From JAYZQT01 sp964412235 (lineage in GTDB: Bacteria > Pseudomonadota > Alphaproteobacteria > MPNO01 > UBA830), in NCBI GenBank assembly GCA_964412235.1, contig CAYPNT010000112.1:1-7218 (forward strand): 7,218 nucleotides of DNA, read 5' to 3'. Position 1 is the stretch's first letter. Every line of letters begins with the position of its first letter. The notes under the pieces are model-generated. The model saw only the letters and a list, made by a program, of their open reading frames with translations, did not search any database and was not told the DNA's origin. The translations under genes were made by a program, and so were the position numbers. Positions 6,549 to 7,218 of this stretch are shown here, one piece after another.

Positions 6549-7014
6549 AAGTGGGCCCGACTGTTACTTTAGCCTTTGCTGCTTGCACAGTTTTTTCCAT
6601 TCGGTCTAGGAATTTGGATCGGTCAGCTTTTCTAAAGGGGTGAGGGCCGCCCGTCATTTCACCTGTTTCACGTAGTCCCTGCATTATTTCTCGTGTAGCA
6701 AGTGCCAAACCTATGCTGTCGTCCGTGTAGGTATTACCGTTTGGTTTGATGGCGAATGCTCCCCCTTTAAGGCAGCGTCCGGCGAGAGGAATGTCGTCAG
6801 TCACGCAAATATCGGCCCGTTCAATATGTTCTGCAATCCAGTCATCGGCGGCGTCGGTACCCTGATTGACAACGACAAGTTGTATCAGTGGGTTCAGCGG
6901 CGGGCGAATTCCGCCGTCGCATACGAGATAGGTTTCAAGTTCGTGACGTGTCGCAATCCGTTCCACCTCGTTCTTCACTGGACAGGCATCAGCATCTACA
7001 TAGATTTTAACCAT
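6547..7014 (-). CDS. UPF0178 (YaiI/YqxD, DUF188) family protein
   Basis: Conserved cytoplasmic protein of unknown function with a PIN-like fold predicted for the family, so a nuclease role has been suggested but not shown. The 155 residues match the E. coli YaiI length of about 152. Hallmarks are visible in order: the start MVKIYVDADACPV (1-13) with Asp7 and Asp9, then CVTDDIPLA (70-78), PNGNTYTDDSIG (91-102) and GGPHPFRKADR (122-132). The acidic residues in these motifs are the probable metal site. The ATG at 7014 gives the typical family start, although I see no good Shine-Dalgarno sequence before it. It is transcribed towards the cupin gene, and only about 100 bases separate the two stops, so it is an independent unit unrelated to the oxygenase cluster. 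A housekeeping chromosomal location is implied by the tRNA next to it. Confidence 0.93.
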   Translation of the reverse strand: MVKIYVDADACPVKNEVERIATRHELETYLVCDGGIRPPLNPLIQLVVVNQGTDAADDWIAEHIERADICVTDDIPLAGRCLKGGAFAIKPNGNTYTDDSIGLALATREIMQGLRETGEMTGGPHPFRKADRSKFLDRMEKTVQAAKAKVTVGPT

Positions 7015-7022
7015 ACATTCAC

Positions 7023-7039
7023 ACTGTGATGTTAACAGT
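7023..7039. repeat. Short inverted repeat upstream of the UPF0178 gene
   Basis: ACTGT (7023-7027) and ACAGT (7035-7039) form a five-pair stem around seven bases, just before the minus-strand start codon. It could be an operator or a leader hairpin, but a repeat this short may be chance. Confidence 0.25.
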
Positions 7040-7153
7040 TCCCAACAAAATAGCGTTTAATTTATGAAACACGGGGTAATAGCGTAACCCAAAGTATAAC
7101 CCATGATTTCCGTAGCCGCATTGTTCTAGGCTGGTACCTCAATTAAGTCACTG

Positions 7154-7170
7154 ATTTAATAGCATTAAAT
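7154..7170. repeat. AT-rich perfect palindrome abutting the tRNA
   Basis: ATTTAAT (7154-7160) and ATTAAAT (7164-7170) are perfectly complementary around AGC. The repeat ends one base before the encoded CCA of the minus-strand tRNA, so it would form a weak hairpin in the tRNA 3' trailer. It may help end transcription or guide 3' processing. Confidence 0.55.
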
Positions 7171-7218
7171 TGGTCGGGGCGGACGGATTTGAACCGCCGA
7201 CCCTCTGCTCCCAAAAGC
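7171..7218 (-). tRNA. tRNA-Pro, 3' part only (window edge)
   Basis: Read on the minus strand this is the 3' portion of a tRNA. The encoded CCA is at 7171-7173, the discriminator A at 7174, and the acceptor strand CGCCCCG at 7175-7181. The T arm GGCGG-TTCAAAT-CCGTC has five pairs including one G-U. A five-base variable loop GGGTC and the 3' side of the anticodon stem, GCAGA, come before it. The anticodon region reads TTTTGGGA, giving TGG (proline). The acceptor implies a C1-G72 pair with A73, which are proline identity features. The 5' half lies outside the window. Compared with ordinary proline tRNAs (TTTGGGA loop) there is one extra T, so the loop appears to have eight bases. This is either real or an error in a short homopolymer. 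Confidence 0.85.

Overview
The window looks like chromosomal DNA of a proteobacterium of moderate GC content (about 50% by eye), most likely an uncultured marine-type Alpha- or Gammaproteobacterium. That placement is an inference from the dissimilatory-type APS reductase genes with an AprM-like membrane partner, from SAR11-like AprA sequence as I remember it, and from a tRNA-Pro with an encoded CCA end. No marker gene in the window settles the taxonomy. I see no phage, insertion sequence, integrase or CRISPR.

Left part (1-2881, + strand): the downstream end of an adenylylsulfate (APS) reductase operon. A four-helix membrane protein (AprM-like) is cut by the window edge and is followed by aprB (two [4Fe-4S] clusters) and aprA (FAD catalytic subunit). 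aprB and aprA are joined by a one-base TGATG stop/start overlap. Together they interconvert APS and sulfite plus AMP, and the membrane protein probably exchanges electrons with the quinone pool. The membrane partner favours the sulfite-oxidising direction.

Middle part (3137-6449, all + strand): four genes that look like a small-molecule oxidation module. They are a VanA/dicamba-type Rieske monooxygenase, an FMN nitroreductase-family enzyme, a small GYD-domain protein and a two-domain cupin. Each is preceded by a visible or plausible ribosome binding site. The gaps are 255, 135, 261 and 58 bp, so this may be several transcription units rather than one operon. No Rieske reductase partner is visible. 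The 261-bp gap between the nitroreductase and the GYD gene holds two long imperfect inverted repeats in tandem that no gene explains.

Right part (6450-7218): an intergenic hairpin region separates the cupin from a convergent, minus-strand UPF0178 (YaiI/YqxD) gene. At the right edge, the 3' part of a minus-strand tRNA-Pro is present. Its visible anticodon arm seems to carry one extra base, giving an eight-base loop, and an AT-rich perfect palindrome abuts its CCA end.

Most functional calls are conventional. The points most worth a second look are the unexplained structured intergenic region, the tRNA-Pro loop, and the uncharacterised Rieske/nitroreductase/GYD/cupin neighbourhood beside a sulfur-oxidation operon.
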